Below, one piece after another: positions 1-6,855 of a DNA stretch of 9,497 nucleotides. The stretch comes from Geobacter sp. UBA6802 (GTDB lineage: Bacteria > Desulfobacterota > Desulfuromonadia > Geobacterales > Pseudopelobacteraceae): NCBI GenBank assembly GCA_002452325.1, contig DKFG01000024.1, positions 8,323-17,819 of the forward strand. The letters run 5' to 3'. The first letter of the stretch is position 1. Each line of letters starts with the position of its first letter. A model generated the notes under the pieces. The model saw only the letters and a list, made by a program, of their open reading frames with translations, ran no database searches and was not told the DNA's origin. A program made the position numbers and the translations under genes.

Positions 1-1329
1 GTCGGTGATGATGACTTCCCGTTCCCGTGGCAGGCGCAGGCGGCGGCTGGAGGTGTCCAGAGTGGCGAAGAGCAGGTTCTCGGTAAAGATCTCGCTCTGG
101 GTCAGCCCGTTCAGCAGGGTTGATTTGCCGGCGTTGGTGTAGCCGACAATGGAGATGATCGGTATCCCGGCCTTGACCCGGCGGCTGCGGCGTTGTTCCC
201 GGTCGCGGGAGAGTTCCACCAGTTCCCGCTCCAGTGCGGTGATCCGGTCTCTGATCCGGCGGCGGTCGATCTCCAGTTTGGTTTCACCCGGTCCCCTGCC
301 GCCGATGCCACCCATCAGGCGGGACATCTGGACACCCCGGCCGGTCAGGCGGGGCAGCAGGTATTTGAGCTGGGCCAGTTCTACCTGTACCTTGCCATCA
401 CGGCTTTTGGCCCGTCCGGCAAAGATATCCAGAATCAGCTGGCTGCGATCCAGCACCTTCAGCTCGGTCATGGCGGTGATGCTGCGTACCTGAGCCGGTG
501 TCAGCTCCTGGTCAAAGATCAACAGGGTGGCCCCCCGTTGCAGAGCCCGGATCACCACCTCCTGTAGCTTGCCTTCCCCCATCAGGGTGCGAGGATTAAG
601 CTGTCGGGGCAACTGAATAAAATGATCCAGCACCTGCACCCCGGCGGTGCGAGCCAGTTCCTGCAGCTCTGCCAGCGAATCCTCCACTTCGCGGCGCTCG
701 CCACCAGCCCGAACCGAGATCAGGATCGCCCGTTCCTGACCTTCCGCCGAAGGGGTTTCAACCCGCAACGCCTTGTCAAGGCTGCGTTCAAGGTCGGTAA
801 TGAAGTCGGTGCCATAGTCAGTCGTTCGTTCAAAGGCCTGTACCGGCAGCACGGTGATACCGCCTGGTTCGGTGCTGAGGTGGGCCAGCTGCACGGTTAT
901 CCGCTGAGAGTCTGTCTGGGAAAGGGCGGCGATCAGGTCAAGCCGCAACAACCGCAGGTCAGTCAGATCGTCTTCAGTCAGCGGTTCCTGTTTCAGGTGG
1001 GTATGGATCAGACGCAGGCCACGCAGACGTTTGCGGCCCAGGGGATAGTCCTTCAGGTCGGGGATCAGCAGCCCTTTTTCAGTGCCGACAAGCACCAGCT
1101 CAACAGCCCCCTGGCGATTGATCAGCAGGCCGATCTGACGGCGGATATCAAGTGAAAGCTCGATTGTTCTCTGGGCAAGCTCCAGGGAACAGCACTCCCC
1201 GGCAGGTATCCTGCGGCGATAGAGTCGCTCAAGTGACTGAAGCTGGCTTTGACGCAGGCCAGCCAGATTGCCATGCAGAGTAGTGATAATCAGCGCTCCA
1301 TCAGATGCCGGTGATATTGTAGCCGGCAT
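1..1329 (-). CDS. hflX: GTPase HflX (3' end cut by window edge)
   Basis: HflX is a ribosome-binding GTPase that splits or rescues stalled ribosomes, notably under heat stress, and acts in the cytoplasm. I translated the open minus frame by hand: 443 residues are present and there is no stop before the left edge. The N-terminal extension of about 195 residues is of the long HflX type. The HflX domain follows, with the glycine-rich motif GGIGGRGPGETKLE at about 340-353, an arginine-rich helical stretch, and the G1 loop GYTNAGKS at 396-403. The switch I segment FATLDTSSRRL follows. The sequence ends at the Asp that should open the DTVGF G3 motif, so G3 to G5 lie outside. The start is uncertain: ATG at 1329 is the only canonical in-frame start before the conserved N-terminus, but it overlaps the end of fabI by 29 nt and lacks a good Shine-Dalgarno. 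An ATT at 1290 has GGAG five bases upstream. It is probably cotranscribed with fabI. Confidence 0.95.
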   Translation of the reverse strand, partial: MPATISPASDGALIITTLHGNLAGLRQSQLQSLERLYRRRIPAGECCSLELAQRTIELSLDIRRQIGLLINRQGAVELVLVGTEKGLLIPDLKDYPLGRKRLRGLRLIHTHLKQEPLTEDDLTDLRLLRLDLIAALSQTDSQRITVQLAHLSTEPGGITVLPVQAFERTTDYGTDFITDLERSLDKALRVETPSAEGQERAILISVRAGGERREVEDSLAELQELARTAGVQVLDHFIQLPRQLNPRTLMGEGKLQEVVIRALQRGATLLIFDQELTPAQVRSITAMTELKVLDRSQLILDIFAGRAKSRDGKVQVELAQLKYLLPRLTGRGVQMSRLMGGIGGRGPGETKLEIDRRRIRDRITALERELVELSRDREQRRSRRVKAGIPIISIVGYTNAGKSTLLNGLTQSEIFTENLLFATLDTSSRRLRLPREREVIITD

Positions 1330-2068
1330 CGACGAAGTGAATCTCGCCGGTTACGCCGGAAGAGAGATCGCTGCAGAGGTACAGGGCCGACTTGGCTACC
1401 TCTTCCTGGGTAATATTGCGGTGCAGAGGCGCCCGTTCCTCAACGGTACTCAGAATCTGGTTGAAACCGCCCACCCCGGCGGCTGCCAGGGTCTTGATCG
1501 GTCCGGCCGAGATGGCATTGACACGCACCTGATCCTGCCCCATGCCAGCGGCCAGATAGCGTACCGAGGCCTCAAGAGCTGCCTTGGCAACCCCCATCAC
1601 GTTATAGTTGGGAAACACCTTCTCAGCACCGTAGTAGCTCATGGCCAGGGCAGCAGCATTGCGACCGGCCATCAGCGGCTGAGCTGCTTTCAGTAAGCCG
1701 ATAAACGAGTAGGCGCTGACATCAAGGGCGGTGGCAAAACCGTTGCGGGTGGTGGAAAGGATCGAACCTTTCAGCTCTTCCTTGTCGGCAAAGGCCACCG
1801 AATGCACCAGGATATCCAACCCGCCCCACTGCTGATCCACTAGCTCCATCAGGGCAGTTATCTCCTCATCACTGGTGACGTTGCAGGGTGCCACTGCAGC
1901 GTACAACGATTCAGCCAAGGGGCGGACCCGTTTTTCCACCGCCTCTCCGGCGTAGGTCAGGAGCAGATCGGCCCCCTGCTCATGAAATAACCGGGCAATG
2001 GCCCAGGCAATACTTTTTTCATTGGCAACCCCCAGAATCAGGGCCTTTTTGCCGCGCAACCGTCCCAT
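1301..2068 (-). CDS. fabI: Enoyl-[acyl-carrier-protein] reductase (NADH), FabI type
   Basis: FabI reduces trans-2-enoyl-ACP to acyl-ACP, the last step of each type II fatty-acid elongation cycle, in the cytoplasm. The protein is 255 aa, the normal size. The N-terminal Rossmann segment reads GKKALILGVANEKSIAWAI, the atypical SDR nucleotide-binding form used by FabI. The active site is SYYGAEKVFPNYNVMGVAK at about 144-162, giving the Tyr-x6-Tyr-x6... arrangement with catalytic Tyr155 and Lys162 and upstream Tyr145. It is followed by RVNAISAGPIKTLAA and, near the C-terminus, TGEIHFVDAGYNITGI. A TTG at 2071 is also in frame, but ATG at 2068 is chosen because GGAGG lies six bases before it. The HSVAFA segment has Ala where E. 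coli FabI has Gly93; this occurs in other FabI proteins and is not by itself a sign of triclosan resistance. hflX follows with a small overlap, so the two form a likely operon. Confidence 0.97.
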   Translation of the reverse strand: MGRLRGKKALILGVANEKSIAWAIARLFHEQGADLLLTYAGEAVEKRVRPLAESLYAAVAPCNVTSDEEITALMELVDQQWGGLDILVHSVAFADKEELKGSILSTTRNGFATALDVSAYSFIGLLKAAQPLMAGRNAAALAMSYYGAEKVFPNYNVMGVAKAALEASVRYLAAGMGQDQVRVNAISAGPIKTLAAAGVGGFNQILSTVEERAPLHRNITQEEVAKSALYLCSDLSSGVTGEIHFVDAGYNITGI

Positions 2069-2074
2069 CAAACG

Positions 2075-2079
2075 CCTCC
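2075..2079 (-). promoter_or_regulatory. Shine-Dalgarno of fabI
   Basis: GGAGG on the minus strand ends six bases before ATG 2068 but only three bases before the in-frame TTG at 2071. The spacing favours the ATG as the fabI start. Confidence 0.8.
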
Positions 2080-2116
2080 AAACAGCATGAAATCTGGCTC
2101 TCTATAAATGTGATTG

Positions 2117-2145
2117 CGTATAGCACACCTGTCTCTAAATGGCAA
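2117..2145 (-). promoter_or_regulatory. Candidate sigma70 promoter of fabI(-hflX)
   Basis: On the minus strand, TTGCCA (2145-2140, five of six matches to TTGACA) is followed after 17 bp by TATACG (2122-2117, four of six matches to TATAAT). This predicts a start near 2110 and a leader of about 40 nt. The 128-bp gap to trmB must also hold the start of the divergent plus-strand operon. There the best -10-like element is TATAAA at 2103-2108, with no convincing -35, so I do not call that promoter. Confidence 0.45.
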
Positions 2146-2196
2146 ATATGCAAAAGACGTGAAAATTCAGCCCTGCTGTGCTAAATACGGCAGACT

Positions 2197-2829
2197 ATGC
2201 ACCAGCTCATACCGATTACATCACCATTTTTTCTTTCCGGCACAGAACTTGACGAACAGCCGGACTGGGCTACAATCTTCGGCAACCATAACCCGCTGGC
2301 CTTTGAGATCGGCTGCGGTATTGGTGATTTTGTCGCCACTATGGCGGCTCGCCACCCGGACTGGAACTTCATCGCCCTTGATTTTTACAACAAAGGCTGC
2401 CTCAAGAGCTGCCGCCGGGTTGAGCGGCTGGGGCTGACCAATGTCAGGGTGGTACGGGACGAGGCACGGGCCTTTATCAGGCGCTGTCTGCCGCACGCCT
2501 CGTTGCAGGCCGTATTCATCAACTGCCCCGACCCCTGGCCCAAACGGTATCAGCGCAAGCGACGGCTGGTCAATCAGGAGTTCATCACCCTGCTGCGCCC
2601 CTATCTGGCGCCGGGTGGTGTCGTTACCTTCAGCACTGATTTTGACGACTATGGCACTGACGTGGCCTATCTGATGAGTCGCCAGGAGGGGTTTGAAAAT
2701 CTGCTGACACCTGATCTGTGGCGCCACGATCTTGCCGAGTACCCACGTACCAAATACATGCTGAAATTTATGGCCGAGGGAAAACAGATTTTTTTTGTGC
2801 AGCACTGCCTGCAGAGTGAGGAGGCGTAA
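2197..2829 (+). CDS. trmB: tRNA (guanine-N7)-methyltransferase TrmB
   Basis: TrmB transfers a methyl group from S-adenosylmethionine to N7 of G46 in the variable loop of tRNAs. The 210-aa protein is a Rossmann-fold class I methyltransferase of typical length. The SAM-binding motif I is FEIGCGIGDF at 36-45. The acidic motif II region follows (IALDFYNKG, about 59-67). The TrmB signature NCPDPWPKRYQRKRR lies at 109-123, and the C-terminal RTKYMLKFMAEGKQIFF matches the TrmB motif that closes over the substrate. ATG 2197 has only a weak ribosome-binding site, but the N-terminus fits the family and no better start is in frame. It is the first gene of the plus-strand cluster and is followed after 2 nt by the DUF4212 gene, whose Shine-Dalgarno lies in the last codons of trmB. 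The link to the transport genes may be only shared transcription. Confidence 0.93.
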   Translation: MHQLIPITSPFFLSGTELDEQPDWATIFGNHNPLAFEIGCGIGDFVATMAARHPDWNFIALDFYNKGCLKSCRRVERLGLTNVRVVRDEARAFIRRCLPHASLQAVFINCPDPWPKRYQRKRRLVNQEFITLLRPYLAPGGVVTFSTDFDDYGTDVAYLMSRQEGFENLLTPDLWRHDLAEYPRTKYMLKFMAEGKQIFFVQHCLQSEEA

Positions 2830-2831
2830 CC

Positions 2832-3188
2832 ATGTCCGAACCAGAGGATCGCAGACGCAGCATCAACATGCTCAGACCGTTGCCGGGGACCATGCGGGGC
2901 GAGGTCCAGGTGATTGCCATGCTGCTGCTGGCCTGGCTTGTGGCAGTGCTGGGCAGTCAGCTGTGCATCTGGCTGTTGGAACGGTCCATTGACGGTTTCT
3001 GGCTGACCGACTTGATCTTTTTCAACCTGCCGATCCACTTCTGGGTCTCGGGGCAGTTCTTGCCGCTATTATTCATCGGGCTTTGCTTGCTGTTCAACCT
3101 CTGGATGGATCGTCATGAGGTGCGGCGCATGGAGAGCACCATCCGCTTCAGAGCAACCGGGCGCAAGAAAGAGGAGGTAGCCCCATGA
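2832..3188 (+). CDS. DUF4212 small membrane subunit of a sodium:solute symporter
   Basis: This 118-aa protein belongs to the DUF4212 family, small proteins encoded directly before VC_2705-type sodium:solute symporters and thought to be their accessory subunit. A short basic N-terminus (about 1-25) is followed by a first membrane helix at about 27-49 (VIAMLLLAWLVAVLGSQLCI). Next comes a linker with the family-like segment FFNLPIHFWVSGQFLP (about 63-78), a second helix at about 76-92, and a strongly charged tail ending RKKEEVAP. The start is fixed by GAGGAGG at 2818-2824, seven bases before ATG 2832. Its stop overlaps the symporter start in an ATGA junction, with AGGAGGT at 3172-3178 serving the downstream gene, so the two subunits are probably made in a coupled way. 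The biochemical role of DUF4212 proteins is not established. Confidence 0.85.
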   Translation: MSEPEDRRRSINMLRPLPGTMRGEVQVIAMLLLAWLVAVLGSQLCIWLLERSIDGFWLTDLIFFNLPIHFWVSGQFLPLLFIGLCLLFNLWMDRHEVRRMESTIRFRATGRKKEEVAP

Positions 3189-4714
3189 GCGTCAACGGGG
3201 TACAGATAGTTGCACTGCTGATCGTGGCCGGTATGTTCCTGTTGTTCATCCTGGGAGGGCTGGGCAGCAAACTGCGCCAAGCCAGCGACTACGGTTTTTC
3301 AGGCAGTTACAGCGGCCTGGTGGGAAGCGGGGCTGCCATTGCCAGCAACTGGATGAGTGCCGCCAGCATCATGGGCCTGGCAGGAATGTTTTACCTGAAG
3401 GGCTACTACGCCATGGCGTTTGTTATCGGCTGGACCGGCGGCTACGTCCTGCTGCTAGTGCTGATGGCAACCCAGATCCGACGTTTCGGCAAGTTTACCG
3501 CGCCAGATTTTGTCGGTTTCCGCTACGAATCGGCCACGGCACGCACTGTGGTGGCCCTGATCTCCATCGTGATCACCATCATCTACTGTGTGGCGCAGTT
3601 CCGCGGCATCGCCCTGCTGATTTCCTGGATATTCGGGCTTGAATACCAGGCGGCAGTGATAACCGGGGCAGCACTTCTGGTGACCTTTGTCGTGGTCTCC
3701 GGCACCCTTGGCGTTATCCGTAACCAGTCGCTGCAGTACTTCATTCTAATCATCGCTTTTGTGGTTCCACTGATGCTGATTAACCGCAAACTGGGCTACT
3801 TCTGGGTGCTACCCCAGTTCGGCTACGGCGAAGCGATTATCACGCTCCAGCAGCAGTTCGGCTTTTTCTGGTCAGAACCGTTTGCCTCCATCGATCTGTT
3901 TCAGTGGATGGCGCTCTGCTTTACCCTGATGTTCGGCACCGCCGGGTTGCCTCACGTCCTGTCACGCTTTTACCTGGCGCCCAGCATGCGGGATGCCCGT
4001 TGGGGCGTAGTGGTGGGCCTGTTCTTCATCTCCCTGATCTACTGGTCAGCCCCGGCCTACGGCGTGCTGGCCCGACTGTTCGACGCCCGCAGCGGCAACC
4101 CGTACAAGATACCGGACCCGTCTCAGGCTGATCTGGTGACCTTGACAGCGGCCCTGCAGGCGGGACTGCCGTCCTGGGCGGTGGGCCTGCTGGTGGCAGG
4201 CGGCATGGCAGCCGCCTTCTATGCCGCTGCCGGTCTGCTGCAGTCCGGAGCCGCCGCCTTTGCCTACGACATTTACCCCCGTCTGCTGAAACCAACCGCA
4301 ACCGATGCCGACAAGGTCACCATGGCCAAAGGGATATTCCTGGTACTGGCCGGCATTGTGATGCTGCTCTCCCTCAACCAGGTCGGGATGATTGCAGAGA
4401 TTGCCGCCGTAGCCTTTGCCCTGGCAGGCAACACCATTTTTCCTGCCTTCCTGCTGGGGATCTGGTGGAGCCGTACCAACGCGGCCGGGGTGCTGGCCGG
4501 TATGCTGACCGGGGTGCTGATCACCGTCTCTTCCCCTCTGCTGGGAGACCTGATTCCCTGGGTCAACACCGTCTTCCCCCTCACTGCATCGGCTTTTGTC
4601 GGGGCACCGGTCGTCATCCTGGTCATGATCATCGTCTCACTGCTGACCCGCCCGCCCTCCGATGAGATCGTCACCTTTCTGATCCGCGATGTACACGACT
4701 CTGGGGGGAAATAA
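3185..4714 (+). CDS. Sodium:solute symporter family protein (VC_2705-like large subunit)
   Basis: This is a 509-aa inner-membrane transporter of the SSS family (LeuT fold). Hydrophobic stretches suggest 13 helices, roughly at 4-25, 46-70, 76-96, 121-149, 154-176, 182-201, 237-258, 273-297, 329-361, 380-398, 402-428, 432-454 and 466-489. Recognisable family segments are NWMSAASIMGLAG (about 55-67), GWTGGYVLL (82-90), RRFGKFTAPDFVGFRY (99-114), GTAGLPHVLSRFYLAPS (251-267) and AFAYDIYPRLL (358-368). The DUF4212 gene directly upstream supports the VC_2705 subfamily. Relatives include acetate and other carboxylate symporters, but the substrate cannot be read from the sequence. An oddity is that the helix normally reading like AALSTAAGLL, which supplies Na2-site hydroxyls, here reads AAAFYAAAGLL (342-352). 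The expected Ser-Thr are Tyr346 and Ala347. Start ATG 3185 follows a strong AGGAGGT. The stop overlaps the next start (TAATG). Confidence 0.9.
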   Translation: MSVNGVQIVALLIVAGMFLLFILGGLGSKLRQASDYGFSGSYSGLVGSGAAIASNWMSAASIMGLAGMFYLKGYYAMAFVIGWTGGYVLLLVLMATQIRRFGKFTAPDFVGFRYESATARTVVALISIVITIIYCVAQFRGIALLISWIFGLEYQAAVITGAALLVTFVVVSGTLGVIRNQSLQYFILIIAFVVPLMLINRKLGYFWVLPQFGYGEAIITLQQQFGFFWSEPFASIDLFQWMALCFTLMFGTAGLPHVLSRFYLAPSMRDARWGVVVGLFFISLIYWSAPAYGVLARLFDARSGNPYKIPDPSQADLVTLTAALQAGLPSWAVGLLVAGGMAAAFYAAAGLLQSGAAAFAYDIYPRLLKPTATDADKVTMAKGIFLVLAGIVMLLSLNQVGMIAEIAAVAFALAGNTIFPAFLLGIWWSRTNAAGVLAGMLTGVLITVSSPLLGDLIPWVNTVFPLTASAFVGAPVVILVMIIVSLLTRPPSDEIVTFLIRDVHDSGGK

Positions 4715-5928
4715 TGGCGCTGCTGCTGGCAAAAGGGGATGATTTCAGCACCTGGCGAGGGGTTGAAGAATTCTCGGTGGCATACCGTGAAGCCGCTGTT
4801 TTACTCGCTTCGCACAGAAATCCTGCCGCAATTGCTCCAACCCTTGCCGAGCTGGAAGAGCTGCTTACAGCCGCTGAGCATATAAACCAGTCTGTCGTTG
4901 ATGTACTTGAACAGATCCTGCGTGACCTTGCAACCGCTGCCGACCTGACAGCCCTGCGTCTGCTACAGGCCCACTGGTATGAAGCCTCTTACCGGCACTT
5001 TCGCCGTTTCCGCTCACCAAGTGCCTTTTTCAACCAGTCATTCAGGTTTTTCAGCGCCTTTGCCGCGCAATGTTTCCGGCTTGCCGCCAATCAGCTGGCA
5101 GAGCCGCTGCCGCCGGTGGCGCTGTTTGTCTTCGGCCCGGCCGGACGCCATGAGCCGACCAGATACTGCCGGGTACAGCTGGGACTGTTCTGGGACGGTG
5201 ATCAACGCTACGACACCCTGATGGACAACCTGGGGCAGGAGCTGACCGCCTGGTTTCGGGTCTGCGGCTTCATGCTGGAAGAAGGTGTAACGCCCCTGCA
5301 GCCCGAGTGGCGCGGCAACCTTGTCACCTGGCGCAGCCGTTTTGAGCAGGCCTCGCAGAAAGAGGATCGCACGCTGCTGATTGAGCTGCTGCGGCTTGCT
5401 GACCGTGCGCCCCTGTTCAGCACCGGCGGTGCTGCAGAGGCGTTCAGCACCCTCTGCAGCGGCTATCTGTGCAGACGTCCATTTGTGGGTAATCTGGTGG
5501 AGCGCTGTACCTCACTGTCAAATGGCATCACCATGATGGGGCACCTGAAGCTTGAAAAAAGCGGCCCCCACCGTGGCTCCTTTGCCATGCTGGATCACGC
5601 ACTGCTGCCGCTGGCGGCAGCAGTAACCGCCATCTGTCTGATGGGGGGGGTCAGTATCGAAGGAACGCCGGAACGACTGCGCCAACTGGTCAGAATAGGT
5701 AAACTGGATGTGGTACTGGCTGAACGGGCACTCCATGCCTGGCACTGCTTCAGCAGGCATCGGCTGGCGCTTGAGCTGGAGGCTGAGAGCGGCCTTGACT
5801 GCCGTGATATCATGTATCTGGACCCTGCCTCGCTCCCCCCTGCCGAGCTTGAACAGCTGCACAGCGCCCTGGAGACCGTTGGCGATCTGCAGCGGTACAT
5901 GCAGGTCTGCTACGGGTCCTACATATGA
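4714..5928 (+). CDS. DUF294/GlnD-like putative nucleotidyltransferase relative, probably catalytically inactive
   Basis: This 404-aa soluble protein resembles the C-terminal half of the DUF294 (GlnD-like nucleotidyltransferase plus substrate-binding) proteins often encoded beside VC_2705 symporters. A helical N-terminus (about 15-130) precedes a degenerate NTase segment at 137-211. GPAGRHEPT (141-149) matches the G-S-x-G-R-x-E-x-T motif, and the later GVTPLQPEWR (191-200) matches the region usually like CPGGVMxxNPxWR. A C-terminal DUF294_C-like helical domain follows at about 285-400, with DHALLPL and TPERLRQLV. The two aspartates that bind metal in active members (T-D-x-D after the G-S motif) are Arg153 and Gln155 here. 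The usual N-terminal cNMP-binding and CBS domains are absent. It is therefore inferred to be a regulatory or scaffolding pseudo-enzyme for the transporter. The start overlaps the symporter stop by one base, and the end overlaps the next gene by four. Confidence 0.72.
   Translation: MALLLAKGDDFSTWRGVEEFSVAYREAAVLLASHRNPAAIAPTLAELEELLTAAEHINQSVVDVLEQILRDLATAADLTALRLLQAHWYEASYRHFRRFRSPSAFFNQSFRFFSAFAAQCFRLAANQLAEPLPPVALFVFGPAGRHEPTRYCRVQLGLFWDGDQRYDTLMDNLGQELTAWFRVCGFMLEEGVTPLQPEWRGNLVTWRSRFEQASQKEDRTLLIELLRLADRAPLFSTGGAAEAFSTLCSGYLCRRPFVGNLVERCTSLSNGITMMGHLKLEKSGPHRGSFAMLDHALLPLAAAVTAICLMGGVSIEGTPERLRQLVRIGKLDVVLAERALHAWHCFSRHRLALELEAESGLDCRDIMYLDPASLPPAELEQLHSALETVGDLQRYMQVCYGSYI
5643..5650 (+). 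repeat. Homopolymeric G8 tract inside the DUF294-like gene
   Basis: Eight consecutive G residues span codons ATG GGG GGG GTC, encoding Met310-Gly-Gly-Val in the DUF294-like protein. A one-base slip would frameshift the last quarter of the protein. The frame is intact in this sequence. Confidence 0.9.
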
Positions 5929-6806
5929 GCAACCTGAAGATCTCACTCTCCAGCGGCTCACTGTTCACCCTGCCGATCAAGCGCGCCTTTGAACTTGCTG
6001 CTGAGGCCGAATTTGATGGTGTTGAGCTGATCATCAACCAGGATTTTCAATGGGTAAATCCGGTCAAGCTGGTGCGCTCCCTGCAGGCCATCGCACCGAT
6101 CAACTCCATACACGCGCCGTTCATGCCGTTGGACGGCTGGGGTGGGCCGATCCATTCGCTGTTCCACAGTATTGAACTGGCTGCCGACACCGGCATCCCG
6201 CTGGTCAACTTTCACCCTCCCTCTTGGCTGGGCCTGGAGGTCGGCTTCTGGCGTTGGCTGTATCGGATACGGGATTTTCAGCGCGAAGTGGGACTGGACG
6301 GGCAGGTGTTAGTCACCATTGAGAACATGCCCTGGGTCGGACGGCATAAGATCAATCCCAACATCCTGTCCTCAACCCACGACATGATCAACTTTATTCA
6401 CGAACACAACCTGTACCTAACCTTCGATACCACCCATATGGGGTCAGGTAAGGCAAACTTCATCAATGACTTCTACCTCTTTTACGGGTCAGGGCGGATC
6501 AGAAACATTCATTTTTCCGACTACGGTTTCGGTCGTGAGCACCTGATCCCCGGCCACGGCCGCCTGCCGCTGACCCGTTTCCTCAACCACCTCAAAAACA
6601 CCGACTACCAGGGCTGCGTTACCCTGGAAGTCAGCCCCCATGAATTTCCGAAAAACGAACAGATGATCCTGCTGGGGCTTAAGGAGCTGCAGACCTACAT
6701 GAAGGTTGAAACCGGCATGCTGCCATCCGAGGCGATGGAACGATTTGATGCGCCACCACCGCTGTATGTCGAAGAGCAGGCCGCCGTTCCGGACCAGCCT
6801 GCCTGA
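5925..6806 (+). CDS. Sugar phosphate isomerase/epimerase family TIM-barrel protein
   Basis: This 293-aa protein belongs to the xylose isomerase-like / AP endonuclease 2 TIM-barrel superfamily, which includes sugar epimerases, isomerases, inosose dehydratases and endonuclease IV. Candidate metal and active-site residues fall at strand ends in the expected order: Glu34 (GVELI), His63 (IHAPF), His97 (NFHPPS), Glu133 (TIENMP), Asp168 and His171 (TFDTTHMG), His196 (IHFSDYG), His211 (GHGRLPL) and Glu235 (TLEVSP). This fits a metal-dependent isomerase or epimerase, but the substrate is unknown. After the barrel (about residue 262) comes a proline-rich, acidic tail of about 30 residues that looks unstructured. 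The start ATG overlaps the preceding stop (ATGA), so it is likely coupled to the DUF294-like gene. No clear terminator is visible in the 49 bp before the convergent end of ligA. Confidence 0.88.
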   Translation: MSNLKISLSSGSLFTLPIKRAFELAAEAEFDGVELIINQDFQWVNPVKLVRSLQAIAPINSIHAPFMPLDGWGGPIHSLFHSIELAADTGIPLVNFHPPSWLGLEVGFWRWLYRIRDFQREVGLDGQVLVTIENMPWVGRHKINPNILSSTHDMINFIHEHNLYLTFDTTHMGSGKANFINDFYLFYGSGRIRNIHFSDYGFGREHLIPGHGRLPLTRFLNHLKNTDYQGCVTLEVSPHEFPKNEQMILLGLKELQTYMKVETGMLPSEAMERFDAPPPLYVEEQAAVPDQPA

Positions 6807-6855
6807 TCGGTGGGGGATTATGGGGCGGTGGAAGCTGCCTGCTGCTGTTCTGCTG

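Noticed and set aside
622..1155. Plus-strand open frame of 177 codons opposite hflX
   Set aside because: It is antisense to a clear HflX reading frame, with no family resemblance and no good ribosome-binding site.
1776..1796. Ala in place of Gly93 in FabI, a position linked to triclosan resistance in E. coli
   Set aside because: Ala at this position is common in wild-type FabI proteins of other bacteria, so it gives no evidence of acquired resistance.
2789..2796. T8 run near the 3' end of trmB, considered as a terminator or slippage site
   Set aside because: No GC-rich hairpin precedes it, it encodes Ile-Phe-Phe within a conserved TrmB C-terminal motif, and the next gene follows at once.
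2221..2805. Minus-strand open frame of 194 codons opposite trmB
   Set aside because: It mirrors the TrmB coding region, whose motifs are unmistakable, so it is a shadow frame.
6807..6855. Bidirectional terminator sought between the isomerase gene and ligA
   Set aside because: The 49-bp gap shows no convincing stem-loop and no T run on either strand.
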